Source: Pelagibius sp964472095
GTDB lineage: Bacteria > Pseudomonadota > Alphaproteobacteria > Kiloniellales > Kiloniellaceae
DNA: 64,000 bases
Assembly (NCBI GenBank): GCA_964472095.1
Contig: CAYYIV010000001.1
Span: 186,001-250,000, forward strand
Reading direction: 5' to 3'
Below are positions 43,143-51,206 of this stretch, in pieces (positions within the stretch are counted from its first letter, which is position 1; each line of letters opens with the position of its first letter). Below the pieces are notes generated by a model. It was not told where the DNA came from. It did no database searches and was given only the letters and a program-made list of their open reading frames with translations. The translations under genes and the position numbers were made by a program.

Positions 43143-43193
43143 GAGTTGCCTCCAACCTTCCCAATTGCCCCGCTCCCGACGGAATCCGCCGGC

Positions 43194-43736
43194 ATGTCCT
43201 CCTTCGCGACCGTCCTTTCGAAGATCGACCGCGTGCTGGCGCTGCTTGCCAAGGCGGTTACCGCCCTATCCGGCCTCTGCCTGGTGTTCCTCGTCGTTTC
43301 CTTCGGCTGGCTGGTGTTCGGCCGCTACGTGCTGAACGCCACGCCGACCTGGGTCGAGCAGGTCGCCTTGCTGCTCATCGTGGTGATCACGTTCTTCTCC
43401 ACAGCCAGCAATGCACGCGAGGGGGCCAATCTCAGCGTCGACATCCTGCCGCTGATGCTGCCCTGGCGCCTGCGCCGCTGGCTGCTGGCGGCGATCGACC
43501 TGATCCTCGCCGGCTTCGGACTACTGATGGCGCTGAAGGGCTTCGACCTGACTCTCTTCGCCTGGTCCACCAAGGTGCCGATGCTAAATGTCCCTGAGGG
43601 CCTGCGCTCGCTGCCGCTGGTGGTCTGCGGAGTCCTGCTGGTGCTGTTCTGCACCGCCAATGCCGTGAAGCGTTTCGCCCTGGGCGAGCCCCCGCCGCGG
43701 TCGGAAACCGAACCTCCTGTCCGCGGGCTCGAGTAA
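43194..43736 (+). CDS. TRAP transporter small permease (DctQ family)
   Basis: 180-residue inner-membrane subunit with four hydrophobic helices (about 17-40, 50-66, 85-110 and 126-150). The family core FGRYVLNATPTWVEQVALLL is present, followed by TFFSTASNAREGANLSVDIL. ATG at 43194 chosen; a TTG 48 bases upstream gives an implausible extension. It stops 6 bases before dctM. Confidence 0.93.
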   Translation: MSSFATVLSKIDRVLALLAKAVTALSGLCLVFLVVSFGWLVFGRYVLNATPTWVEQVALLLIVVITFFSTASNAREGANLSVDILPLMLPWRLRRWLLAAIDLILAGFGLLMALKGFDLTLFAWSTKVPMLNVPEGLRSLPLVVCGVLLVLFCTANAVKRFALGEPPPRSETEPPVRGLE

Positions 43737-43742
43737 CGCCAT

Positions 43743-45035
43743 ATGGGCCTGCTGCTGCTCCTCGGGATCTTCGCGCTCTGCGTCACCATCGGCGTGCCGG
43801 TGGCCTTCGCGCTGGCCGTATCCGCCATCGCCACCTTCGCTTATGAAGGCCTGCCGCTGCTGATCGGCTTCAAGCGCATCGTCTCCGGCGTCTCGGTTTT
43901 CTCCCTGCTCGCGATCCCCTTCTTCATCTTCGCCGGCGAACTGATGCTGCGCGGCGGTATCGCCGCGCGCCTCATCAATCTGGCGGCCGCGGCCTGCGGC
44001 TGGATGCGCGGCGGCCTCGGCATCGTGAACGTCTTCGCCTCGATGCTGTTCGGCGGCATCTCGGGCTCGGCCGTGGCCGACGTCTCGGCGCTCGGCTCGC
44101 TGCTCATTCCGGTGATGAAGAAGCGCGGTTTCGGCGCCGACTACGCGGTGAACGTCACCGTCACCTCCTCGATCGCCGGCATCATGATCCCGCCGAGCCA
44201 CAACATGATCCTCTACGTGGTGGCGGCCGGCGGCGGCATCTCGGTCACCAAGATGTTCGTTGCCGGCGTGATTCCCGGCATCTTCATGTGCCTCTGCCTG
44301 GCCGTCGCCGCCTACTGGGTGGCCGTCCGCAAGGGCTATCCGGCCGAGGCCTTTCCAGGGCTCGCGGCCGTCTTCGTCGCCGCCATCGCCGCAATACCTG
44401 GCCTGTTCACCGCCGTCATCATCGTCGGCGGCGCGCTTTCCGGCATCTTCACGGTCACCGAGTCCGGTGCCTTCGGCGTCATCTATGCTTTCCTGATCAC
44501 GGCGCTGGCCTACCGCAGCCTGTCGTTCAAGGACTTCTGCGAGGCCGTGCGCCAGTCGGTGCGCACCACGGCCATGGTGATGATTCTGGTCGGCAGCGCC
44601 ACCGCCTTCGCCTACCTGCTGGCACTCTACCGCGTGCCCGAGCAGCTGACCTTCCTGCTCACCGCCATCTCTGACAATCCCATCGTCATCCTGCTGATCC
44701 TCAACGTCATGCTGCTGGTGCTTGGCATGATCATGGACATGGCGGCACTGATCCTGATCTGCACACCGATCTTCCTGCCGGTGGCGGTGGCCCTGGGCAT
44801 GGACCCGGTGCAGTTCGGCGTCATCCTGATGATGAACCTCGGACTCGGGCTCTGCACACCGCCCGTCGGCGCCTGCCTTTTCGTCGGCTGCGCCATCGGC
44901 AACGTCCCTCTCGAGCAGGCGGTAAGGACCATCTGGCCCTTCTATCTGGCGATTCTCTTCGCGCTGGCCATCGTCACCTTCGTGCCCGCCGCCTCGCTGA
45001 CGCTGCCGAACCTGCTGGACACCACGCCCCGCTAG
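43743..45035 (+). CDS. TRAP transporter large permease (DctM family)
   Basis: 430-residue transport subunit with about 11-12 hydrophobic segments. Typical DctM elements include IPFFIFAGELMLRGGIAARL, FGGISGSAVADVSALGSLLI, IPPSHNMILY and LGLCTPPVGACLFVGCAIG. It completes the P-Q-M importer. The uronate dehydrogenase gene begins 42 bases later on the same strand, tying transport to the first oxidation step. Confidence 0.96.
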   Translation: MGLLLLLGIFALCVTIGVPVAFALAVSAIATFAYEGLPLLIGFKRIVSGVSVFSLLAIPFFIFAGELMLRGGIAARLINLAAAACGWMRGGLGIVNVFASMLFGGISGSAVADVSALGSLLIPVMKKRGFGADYAVNVTVTSSIAGIMIPPSHNMILYVVAAGGGISVTKMFVAGVIPGIFMCLCLAVAAYWVAVRKGYPAEAFPGLAAVFVAAIAAIPGLFTAVIIVGGALSGIFTVTESGAFGVIYAFLITALAYRSLSFKDFCEAVRQSVRTTAMVMILVGSATAFAYLLALYRVPEQLTFLLTAISDNPIVILLILNVMLLVLGMIMDMAALILICTPIFLPVAVALGMDPVQFGVILMMNLGLGLCTPPVGACLFVGCAIGNVPLEQAVRTIWPFYLAILFALAIVTFVPAASLTLPNLLDTTPR

Positions 45036-45077
45036 GCCGGTACAGTTCCCCCTTTGCAGTAGCTGGAGCGAATTTCC

Positions 45078-45866
45078 ATGAAGCGACTTCTGATCACCGG
45101 CGCGGCAGGCGGCCTCGGCTCGCTGGCACGCCGCCGCCTCACGGGCCTGGCCGAGATCCTCCGCCTTTCGGACATCGCCGATCTCGGCACTGCGGCGACA
45201 CACGAGGAGATTCAGCCCTGTGAGCTCGCGGACTTTGCCCAGGTGAAGCGGCTGGTCGAGGGCTGCGACGGTATCGTCCACTTCGGCGGCATCTCGGTGG
45301 AGGACGCCTGGGACAAAGTCCTGCCGGCCAACATCCAGGGGACCTACAACATCTACGAGGCGGCGCGACTCTGCGGCGTGCCGCGCGTCTTCTTCGCCAG
45401 CTCCAATCACGCGATCGGCTTCTACAGGCGCGAGACCCGGATCGACGCCACCGACCCGGTGCGCCCGGACAGTCTCTACGGCGTCTCCAAGTGCTTCGGC
45501 GAGGCGTTGGCGCGCTACTACTACGACAAGTATGCGGTCGAGACCGCGGTGGTGCGCATCGGCTCCTGCTTTCCCGAACCGAAAGACCACCGCATGATGG
45601 CGACCTGGTTGTCCGAGGACGATCTGGTTTGCCTCATCGAGCGGGTGTTCGCCGCACCGAAACTCGGCTACGTCACGGTGTTCGGCGCTTCCGACAACGA
45701 GGAGCAATGGTGGGACAACCGCTACGCCGGCTTCCTCGGCTGGCGCCCGAAGGACAGCTCGGAGCAGTTCCGCGCCATGATCGACGCCAAGTGCGAGAAG
45801 CCGGCCTCCGACGCGCCGGTGAACCGCTACCACGGCGGCGGCTTCGCCATTTCCCGCCTGGACTGA
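45078..45866 (+). CDS. udh: Uronate dehydrogenase
   Basis: NAD-dependent short-chain (extended) dehydrogenase, 262 residues, oxidising galacturonate or glucuronate to the aldarolactone. Rossmann motif ITGAAGGLGSLARRRL; DIADLG; VHFGGISVEDAWDKVLPANI; active-site Tyr and Lys in SLYGVSKCFGEALARYY. Length and motifs match Agrobacterium/Pseudomonas Udh rather than sugar epimerases (about 310-340). It supplies the substrate for the Gli-Gci-KdgD arm across the locus. Confidence 0.92.
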   Translation: MKRLLITGAAGGLGSLARRRLTGLAEILRLSDIADLGTAATHEEIQPCELADFAQVKRLVEGCDGIVHFGGISVEDAWDKVLPANIQGTYNIYEAARLCGVPRVFFASSNHAIGFYRRETRIDATDPVRPDSLYGVSKCFGEALARYYYDKYAVETAVVRIGSCFPEPKDHRMMATWLSEDDLVCLIERVFAAPKLGYVTVFGASDNEEQWWDNRYAGFLGWRPKDSSEQFRAMIDAKCEKPASDAPVNRYHGGGFAISRLD

Positions 45867-45995
45867 CGACCGCGCATAGCTCCCCTGCCTGACGGGCAGC
45901 CTTATTCCGCTGGTCTCCGGCAGCGGCAGCGTGGCATGGTGCGGGCCTGCCCTTGAGACCTTGAATCGCCCAGGCGTTCCCCGGACTCCCGCCTC

Positions 45996-46916
45996 ATGTC
46001 GCCCAACGCCAGCCTCTTCAAGGCAATCGCCTGGATGATCGGCGCCCTCACCTCCTTCACGGTGATGACGGTCTCGGTGCGCGAATTGACCGGCGAGATG
46101 CATGCCTTCCAGATGCTGTTCATCCGCAGCACCATCGGCGTGCTAATCCTGCTGCCGATCATCACCCGCAGCGGGCGCGGCGGCTGGAGCCAGATCCGGC
46201 TGCAGCACCTGCCGTGGCACGCACTGCGCAATGTCATCCACTTCGCCGGCCAGGTGTTTTGGATCTTCGGCATCGCCCTGCTGCCGCTGGCGACGGTTTC
46301 CGCCATCGAGTTCACCTCGCCGCTGTGGGCCGGCATACTGGCGGTGCTACTGCTCGGCGAGCGCATGAACCGCGGTCGCCTGGCCGCCTTCGCACTCGGC
46401 TTTCTCGGCATCCTGGTGATCGTGCGGCCCGGCTTCATCGAGGTGAGCGAAGGCATCTTCATCATGCTGATCTGCTCCTTCTTCTTCGGCGCGACCGGCG
46501 TAGCGACCAAGTGGCTGACCCGACACGAGACGGCGCTGGCCATCATCTTCTACATGGTCCTGATGCAATCCGTCTTCGGCGCCGTTGCCTCGATCTTCGT
46601 GTGGCAGCCGGTGACGGCTGAGCAGGCCCCCTGGCTGGCATTGATGGCCGTCACCGGTCTCTCCGCCCACTACTGCCTGACCTCCGCCCTCGCCGAGGCC
46701 GACGCCACTTTCATTATGCCGCTGGAGTTCCTGCGCCTGCCGCTGGTCGCCCTGGTCGGCTTCCTGCTCTATGCCGAAGCCTTCGAGCTGACGACCCTGC
46801 TCGGCGCCCTCGTCATCTTCTCCGGCAACTACATCAGTCTCAGATACGAGACCCGGCGCGGACGCCCACCGGCACCGCCGGCCGCACCGCCGAGCACCAG
46901 CGACCCGGTGATCTAA
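45996..46916 (+). CDS. DMT-superfamily (EamA) transporter
   Basis: Inner-membrane protein of 306 residues with ten predicted helices in two EamA repeats, the second beginning near residue 155 (IFIMLICSFFFGATGVATKW). ALLPLATVSAIEFTSPLWAG and LLGERMNRGRLAAFALGFLG are typical of the drug/metabolite exporter family. Substrate unknown. Same strand as udh but 129 bases away, so linkage to uronate metabolism is uncertain. Confidence 0.92.
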   Translation: MSPNASLFKAIAWMIGALTSFTVMTVSVRELTGEMHAFQMLFIRSTIGVLILLPIITRSGRGGWSQIRLQHLPWHALRNVIHFAGQVFWIFGIALLPLATVSAIEFTSPLWAGILAVLLLGERMNRGRLAAFALGFLGILVIVRPGFIEVSEGIFIMLICSFFFGATGVATKWLTRHETALAIIFYMVLMQSVFGAVASIFVWQPVTAEQAPWLALMAVTGLSAHYCLTSALAEADATFIMPLEFLRLPLVALVGFLLYAEAFELTTLLGALVIFSGNYISLRYETRRGRPPAPPAAPPSTSDPVI

Positions 46917-47102
46917 GGCTGGCAGCACGATCCCAACGTTCTCCTGGAACCTCGCCCGGGGAGCTGCCGTTGGACGTGCAGTTGTCACGAATTGATTCGA
47001 TTCTTAACGGCGGATTAAAGGCAGACTGCCAGTTTGATCGATCGGACAAGCGGCCGAGGAATTGGCCGTGCGACGAAACAAAAGACTTCAGGGAGTTTTG
47101 CA

Positions 47103-47783
47103 ATGCCCAAGTTTCCAGCCGGTCGCAAGGCCGGCAAGCTCGTGCTGGCCGCCTGCTTTGTCGCCGGGTTCACGGCGGCCCCTGTCGAGCTGCTCAAGAA
47201 CTTCAGCGTCGATTCCGCGAGTGCGCTGGCGAAGGGCGGTAACGGCGGCGGCAACGGCGGCGGCAGGGGTGGTGGCAACGCTGGCGGCAAGGGCGGCGGC
47301 AACAACGGCGCCGGCAGCGATGCGGGCAGCGCCGGCAAGAGCGCCTCGGCCGCGGGACACAACAAATCCGAGACGGGGAAGGCCGCAGCGGCGCTCGGCA
47401 GCCTCAACGCCAGCCATGCCTCCGCGACGTCACGCGCCCACGCGTCGCCGAACTCGCAGGTCGGCAAGCTGGACGCCTATGAGACAGCCCTGGCCGCCGG
47501 CGACCTGGAGGCTGCAGCGCAGGCGCTGGCTGATGCGGCCAACAAGGAGATCACCTCTGATGTCGTCGCCGAGGTGAACCAGAATATGGGCATCGAGTCG
47601 ACGCCTGAGGTGGACGCGCAGGTGGCCGCAATGGCGGAGGCCGCCCGCACTGCGGAGCCGACCGAAGGTGAGCCGGAGGACGAGGACGTCGCCGGGGACA
47701 ATCCCGACGAAGATGCCGCTGAGGGAGAAAATGAGATTGCCGCGGCGGCAGACGACCTGATCGGCGAAACCACGTCGCAGTAA
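47103..47783 (+). CDS. Gly-rich, acidic-tailed exported hypothetical protein
   Basis: 226 residues from ATG at 47103 behind CAGGGAGT. An N-terminal hydrophobic segment (about 9-25, GKLVLAACFVAGFTAAP) suggests export or a membrane anchor. Next come a low-complexity Gly/Asn/Lys-rich stretch (about 42-72, GGGNGGG repeats), an Ala-rich helical part (DAYETALAAGDLEAAAQALA) and a highly acidic tail. It resembles unnamed alphaproteobacterial surface-type proteins with a central ALAALAAGDLxAAA motif. Function unknown. A strong terminator follows. Confidence 0.7.
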   Translation: MPKFPAGRKAGKLVLAACFVAGFTAAPVELLKNFSVDSASALAKGGNGGGNGGGRGGGNAGGKGGGNNGAGSDAGSAGKSASAAGHNKSETGKAAAALGSLNASHASATSRAHASPNSQVGKLDAYETALAAGDLEAAAQALADAANKEITSDVVAEVNQNMGIESTPEVDAQVAAMAEAARTAEPTEGEPEDEDVAGDNPDEDAAEGENEIAAAADDLIGETTSQ

Positions 47784-47819
47784 GACCGAATGATTCCGGC
47801 CGCGCGCCGGGACCGCTCG

Positions 47820-47857
47820 CCGATGGCGGGGCCCCTGGCCCCGCCATCGGCTTTTTC
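47820..47857 (+). terminator. Rho-independent terminator
   Basis: Perfect 14-bp stem (CCGATGGCGGGGCC with its complement), three-base loop and a TTTTT tract, 37 bases after the preceding gene's stop. One of the clearest intrinsic terminators in the window. Confidence 0.88.
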
Positions 47858-47945
47858 AGGGCATGGCGATCGTACTTGGCGATACCGTCTGCTGTCCGCT
47901 TCGCGGTAGAAGAGGTCTTCCGAGGCTGCAGGAGCGGAGCGCGCC

Positions 47946-48737
47946 ATGATCTACACCACGCTCGATTATGATGTCCACGAGGCTGTCGCCTGGATCACCC
48001 TCAAGCGGCCGGAGCGCTTCAATGCCCTCGATCCGGCGATGGCGCGCGAGCTCTTCGATGTGGCCAACCGCTGCAGCACAGACCGCGGCGTGCGCGCGGC
48101 GGTGATGACGGGCAGCGGCGAGCAGGCCTTCTGCGCCGGCGGCGACCTTTCCGCCTTCGCCGCGCAGCTCGACGACATCGAGGTGCTGGTGAAGGAGATG
48201 ACCACCTACCTGCATGCCGCGGTGTCGCGCTTCGCGCGCATGCGGACACCGCTGGTCGCCGCCGTGAACGGCGTCGCCGCCGGCGCCGGCTTCAGCCTCG
48301 TCACCTGCTGCGATCTCGCCGTGGCCGCAGAAGGCGCCACCTTCACCAGCGCCTACACGCGCATCGGCCTCACGCCCGACGGCAGCTCGACGCATTTCCT
48401 CAGCCGCCTGATCGGCACCCGCCGGGCGATGGAACTCTACCTCACCAACCGCGTGCTGACCGCGGCCGAGGCCCTTGACTGGGGTCTGGTGAATCGCGTC
48501 GTGCCGGCCGAAAGTCTGGCGGCGGAGGCCGGCGCGCTCGCCCGCCAGCTAGCCGAGGGGCCGACCGACGCCTACGGCAGCGTGAAGGCGCTGCTGCAGA
48601 GTGCGGCCGGCGAAAGCCTGGAAACCCAAATGGAACTGGAATCCCGTGCCATCGCCGCCGCCGGAGCCAGCCCCGACGGGCAGGAGGGCATCTGCGCCTT
48701 CATCGACAAGCGCCCAGCCCGCTTCACCGGCACCTGA
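47946..48737 (+). CDS. Enoyl-CoA hydratase/isomerase family protein
   Basis: Crotonase-fold enzyme of 263 residues. Oxyanion-hole segments are visible in AFCAGGDLSAFAAQL and VAAVNGVAAGAGFSLVTCCD, and the catalytic-site region in GLTPDGSSTHFLSRLIGTRR, where Asp replaces one of the two hydratase Glu residues, so isomerase or dehydratase activity is possible. C-terminal EGICAFIDKRPARFTGT is standard. Not clustered with other beta-oxidation genes. Substrate unassigned. Confidence 0.92.
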   Translation: MIYTTLDYDVHEAVAWITLKRPERFNALDPAMARELFDVANRCSTDRGVRAAVMTGSGEQAFCAGGDLSAFAAQLDDIEVLVKEMTTYLHAAVSRFARMRTPLVAAVNGVAAGAGFSLVTCCDLAVAAEGATFTSAYTRIGLTPDGSSTHFLSRLIGTRRAMELYLTNRVLTAAEALDWGLVNRVVPAESLAAEAGALARQLAEGPTDAYGSVKALLQSAAGESLETQMELESRAIAAAGASPDGQEGICAFIDKRPARFTGT

Positions 48738-48844
48738 GCGCCGCACCTCAATTTTGTACCCATCGCGGCCGATCCGGGCCTTGACCTCAACGATATTGCG
48801 AGTCATTCTCATTTGCATCTGCTCATGCCGAGGATGCCGCTGCG

Positions 48845-49939
48845 ATGGATTCCGCCTTCCCTGCCTTGCCGCTCGGCCGCGGTGCCGCCCCGCGAAGCGT
48901 GGCCAACCTGGCCTTCCCGGAGATCCTGGTGATCTGGGCGCTGCGCCGCTACACCGCCTGCCGCCTGTCGCGGGAAGCACGCGCAGCGGTGATCGCACCG
49001 GAGTTCTCCCGTGCCTTCGGCATCGCCCGCCTGGAGGCAACCCTCGCTGCCTTCGCCCGCCTGGCCGACAGCCTGACCCGCGCGGCCCGCCTGCCGCAGG
49101 CGCTCTCCCTGGTGGAGGACGATCGCATCAACGCGACCGAGGAAGCCCTGCTCTCCACCCTCGCCGCCTTGCAGCACGGCGAGGCCGCCCAGGCCAAGGC
49201 GCTCAGCGAGTGGTGCCTGCTGCCGCAGGGCCGCTGCGTCTTCCTGGCCGCGGCCGACGACCTCGCCAGAACCATGCGCGAAGCGGGCCACCTGATCCCC
49301 TACGAGGCGCCACGCCGGCAGGGGCTGTCACTGGAAAGCGGAGCCAGGAATTCCCAGCCGCTGCCCTCTGCCGGTGCCACAGCGGCGTTGCGAGAGGTCG
49401 AGCACGGCCTAGTCACCGCGATCAGGCTTTGGGTGGCTGCGTTCAAGCAGCAGGAAGACCCGCTGGGCGCAGTCCGCGAACACTTCGAGCAGCAGTTCAA
49501 CGCCTCCGGCACACTCTGGGGTGACCGGCGCGGCGGCAACGATGCCGGCCTCAGCCTGCACGCCGTGCTGCGCAACACCACCCTCGCCGCCACCCGGCCG
49601 GTCGACGTGCGCTGCCCAACCTGCCCCGGCCTGTCGCCGGACGAGGCGCGCCTGCTGGACGCCGTCGCCTGGCTGCAGCGTGACGTCGCGGAGCCGGCCG
49701 CGGCCGCCCTCGGCGACTGGCTGCCGCCGGCCGCCGTCCGGCTGTCCCTCAGCCCGGCGCGCGGCCTCGGCCGGACTCTGCTGGCGATGGAGCAGGTGCT
49801 GCCGCTGCGCGACTGGGACTTCGCGGCGCTTGGCGCGGCCGGCGAGCCGGCGCGCCATGACTCCCCGCGGCAGGAAGAGGTGCCGGGCGAAGCCGACTGG
49901 CAGGCGCAGCGCAGCAGTGTCGCCCCGACGCTACACTAG
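48845..49939 (+). CDS. Hypothetical helical protein (possible nitrogen-fixation/regulatory-type unknown)
   Basis: Protein of 364 residues, Ala/Leu/Arg-rich and mostly helical, without signal or membrane segments. N-terminal SVANLAFPEILVIWALRRYT and a late Cys pair in VRCPTCPGLSPDEARLLDAV are its most distinctive parts, along with a C-terminal LGRTLLAMEQVLPLRDWDFA. I do not recognise the family and claim no function. It is followed 17 bases later by a peroxiredoxin gene, so the two may be co-transcribed. Confidence 0.6.
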   Translation: MDSAFPALPLGRGAAPRSVANLAFPEILVIWALRRYTACRLSREARAAVIAPEFSRAFGIARLEATLAAFARLADSLTRAARLPQALSLVEDDRINATEEALLSTLAALQHGEAAQAKALSEWCLLPQGRCVFLAAADDLARTMREAGHLIPYEAPRRQGLSLESGARNSQPLPSAGATAALREVEHGLVTAIRLWVAAFKQQEDPLGAVREHFEQQFNASGTLWGDRRGGNDAGLSLHAVLRNTTLAATRPVDVRCPTCPGLSPDEARLLDAVAWLQRDVAEPAAAALGDWLPPAAVRLSLSPARGLGRTLLAMEQVLPLRDWDFAALGAAGEPARHDSPRQEEVPGEADWQAQRSSVAPTLH

Positions 49940-49956
49940 ATCGAGGACAGGATGTC

Positions 49957-50505
49957 ATGACGGCAAAGGAACCGGTTCAGGCCCCGCGCGGTTGCGGCGA
50001 CCGCGTGCCCGAGATCACCTTCCGACTGCGCAGCAACGGACAGTGGCTGGAGAAATCGTCGGTGGACCTCTTCAAGGGGCGCTCGGTCGTGGTCTTCGCG
50101 GTGCCGGGCGCCTTCGCTTCCGCCTGCTCGGGACGCCACCTGCCGGGCTACGTCGCGCTCGCCCGCAACATCAAGCGGATGGGCATCGACGAGATCTTCT
50201 GTGTCGCCGTCAACGACGCCTTCGTGATGAACGCCTGGGCGCGCGACCAGGGCATCGAAGACGAGGTCACCCTGCTACCGGACGGTAACGGCGACTTCAC
50301 CCGCGCCATGGGCATGCTGGTGGATAAGAGCCGCCTCGGCTTCGGCCAGCGATCCTGCCGCTACTCAATGGTGGTGCGCGACGGGACCATCGCACAGATC
50401 TTCGTCGAGAACAGCGGCGACACCGAGGACCCCTTCGAGGTCAGCGATGCCATCACCATGCTCGACCACCTGGACAGCAACGCCCTGCGCGCCGCCGGCG
50501 AATGA
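49957..50505 (+). CDS. Peroxiredoxin (Prx5/AhpC-TSA superfamily)
   Basis: Thiol peroxidase of 182 residues reducing peroxides. The active-site loop is AVPGAFASACSGRHLPGYV with peroxidatic Cys in the SACS position. LARNIKRMGIDEIFCVAVND and DFTRAMGMLVDKSRLGFGQR are conserved in the Prx5 group. The second Cys (GQRSCRYS) could act in resolution. It converges with the OsmC gene 16 bases beyond, another peroxide-defence family. Confidence 0.93.
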   Translation: MTAKEPVQAPRGCGDRVPEITFRLRSNGQWLEKSSVDLFKGRSVVVFAVPGAFASACSGRHLPGYVALARNIKRMGIDEIFCVAVNDAFVMNAWARDQGIEDEVTLLPDGNGDFTRAMGMLVDKSRLGFGQRSCRYSMVVRDGTIAQIFVENSGDTEDPFEVSDAITMLDHLDSNALRAAGE

Positions 50506-50521
50506 GGCAAGCCGACCCTTC

Positions 50522-51028
50522 CTAGCGGATCTCGGCCGTCACCGAGATGGGCGGAGCGGCCTTCAGCGTCTGGTAAACGACGCAGTAGCGCTCCGTCAAC
50601 TTCAGCAGGGTCGCCAGTTCCTCGTCGGAAAGGTCGCCGTCGATATCGAAGCTGAGGCGGATGTCCCGGAATCCGACCGGCGCCGCCTTGTCGACGCCGA
50701 GCGTGCCACGGAAGTCGAGTTCGCCCTCCGCCTTGACCCTGGCGTCGCGGACCTTCAGATCGAGCGCCGTCGCCACTGCATTCAGCGTGACCCCCGCACA
50801 GGCCACCAGCGCCTCCAGCAACATGTCGCCGGAACAGGCCTGCATGCCGGTACCGCCGGTCGCCGGATGCAGTCCCGCCTCGACGAGCGCGCGGCCGGTC
50901 TGCACGGAACAGCTGAGCCCCTCGCCGATCTTGCCTTCGGATTTCAGGGTGACCACCGCAGCGTCCGGAGCGTCGCGATAGCGCGCCTTGATTGGCGCTT
51001 GCATGTTCTTCAGTTCGGCTGCATCCAT
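50522..51028 (-). CDS. OsmC family protein
   Basis: OsmC/Ohr-fold protein of 168 residues from the ATG at 51028 (MDAAELKNMQAPIK). The two redox Cys positions are present in MQACSGDMLLEALVACAGVT. Members reduce organic hydroperoxides. A longer frame to 51115 adds a Cys-containing leader without family support. It faces the peroxiredoxin gene tail to tail. Confidence 0.92.
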   Translation of the reverse strand: MDAAELKNMQAPIKARYRDAPDAAVVTLKSEGKIGEGLSCSVQTGRALVEAGLHPATGGTGMQACSGDMLLEALVACAGVTLNAVATALDLKVRDARVKAEGELDFRGTLGVDKAAPVGFRDIRLSFDIDGDLSDEELATLLKLTERYCVVYQTLKAAPPISVTAEIR

Positions 51029-51206
51029 GGTGAACTTCCTAGCCCTGAGAACGTTGATTCCCTGACAAGAGACTGCGGGCACAGGCGGAAAAAGGCAAGA
51101 CCACTGCAGCGTCATCGACGCCGACGGCCTTGAGCCATCTCAATGAAATGCGCCGCCGCAATGCTAAGATCGCCTTGGTGGTCGCAACAGCAGGAAGGAA
51201 GCGGCC

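Noticed and set aside
43584..46103. An 839-residue minus-strand frame
   Set aside because: It is antisense to dctM, udh and part of the DMT gene, with extremely biased His/Asp/Gln/Gly content and no domain.
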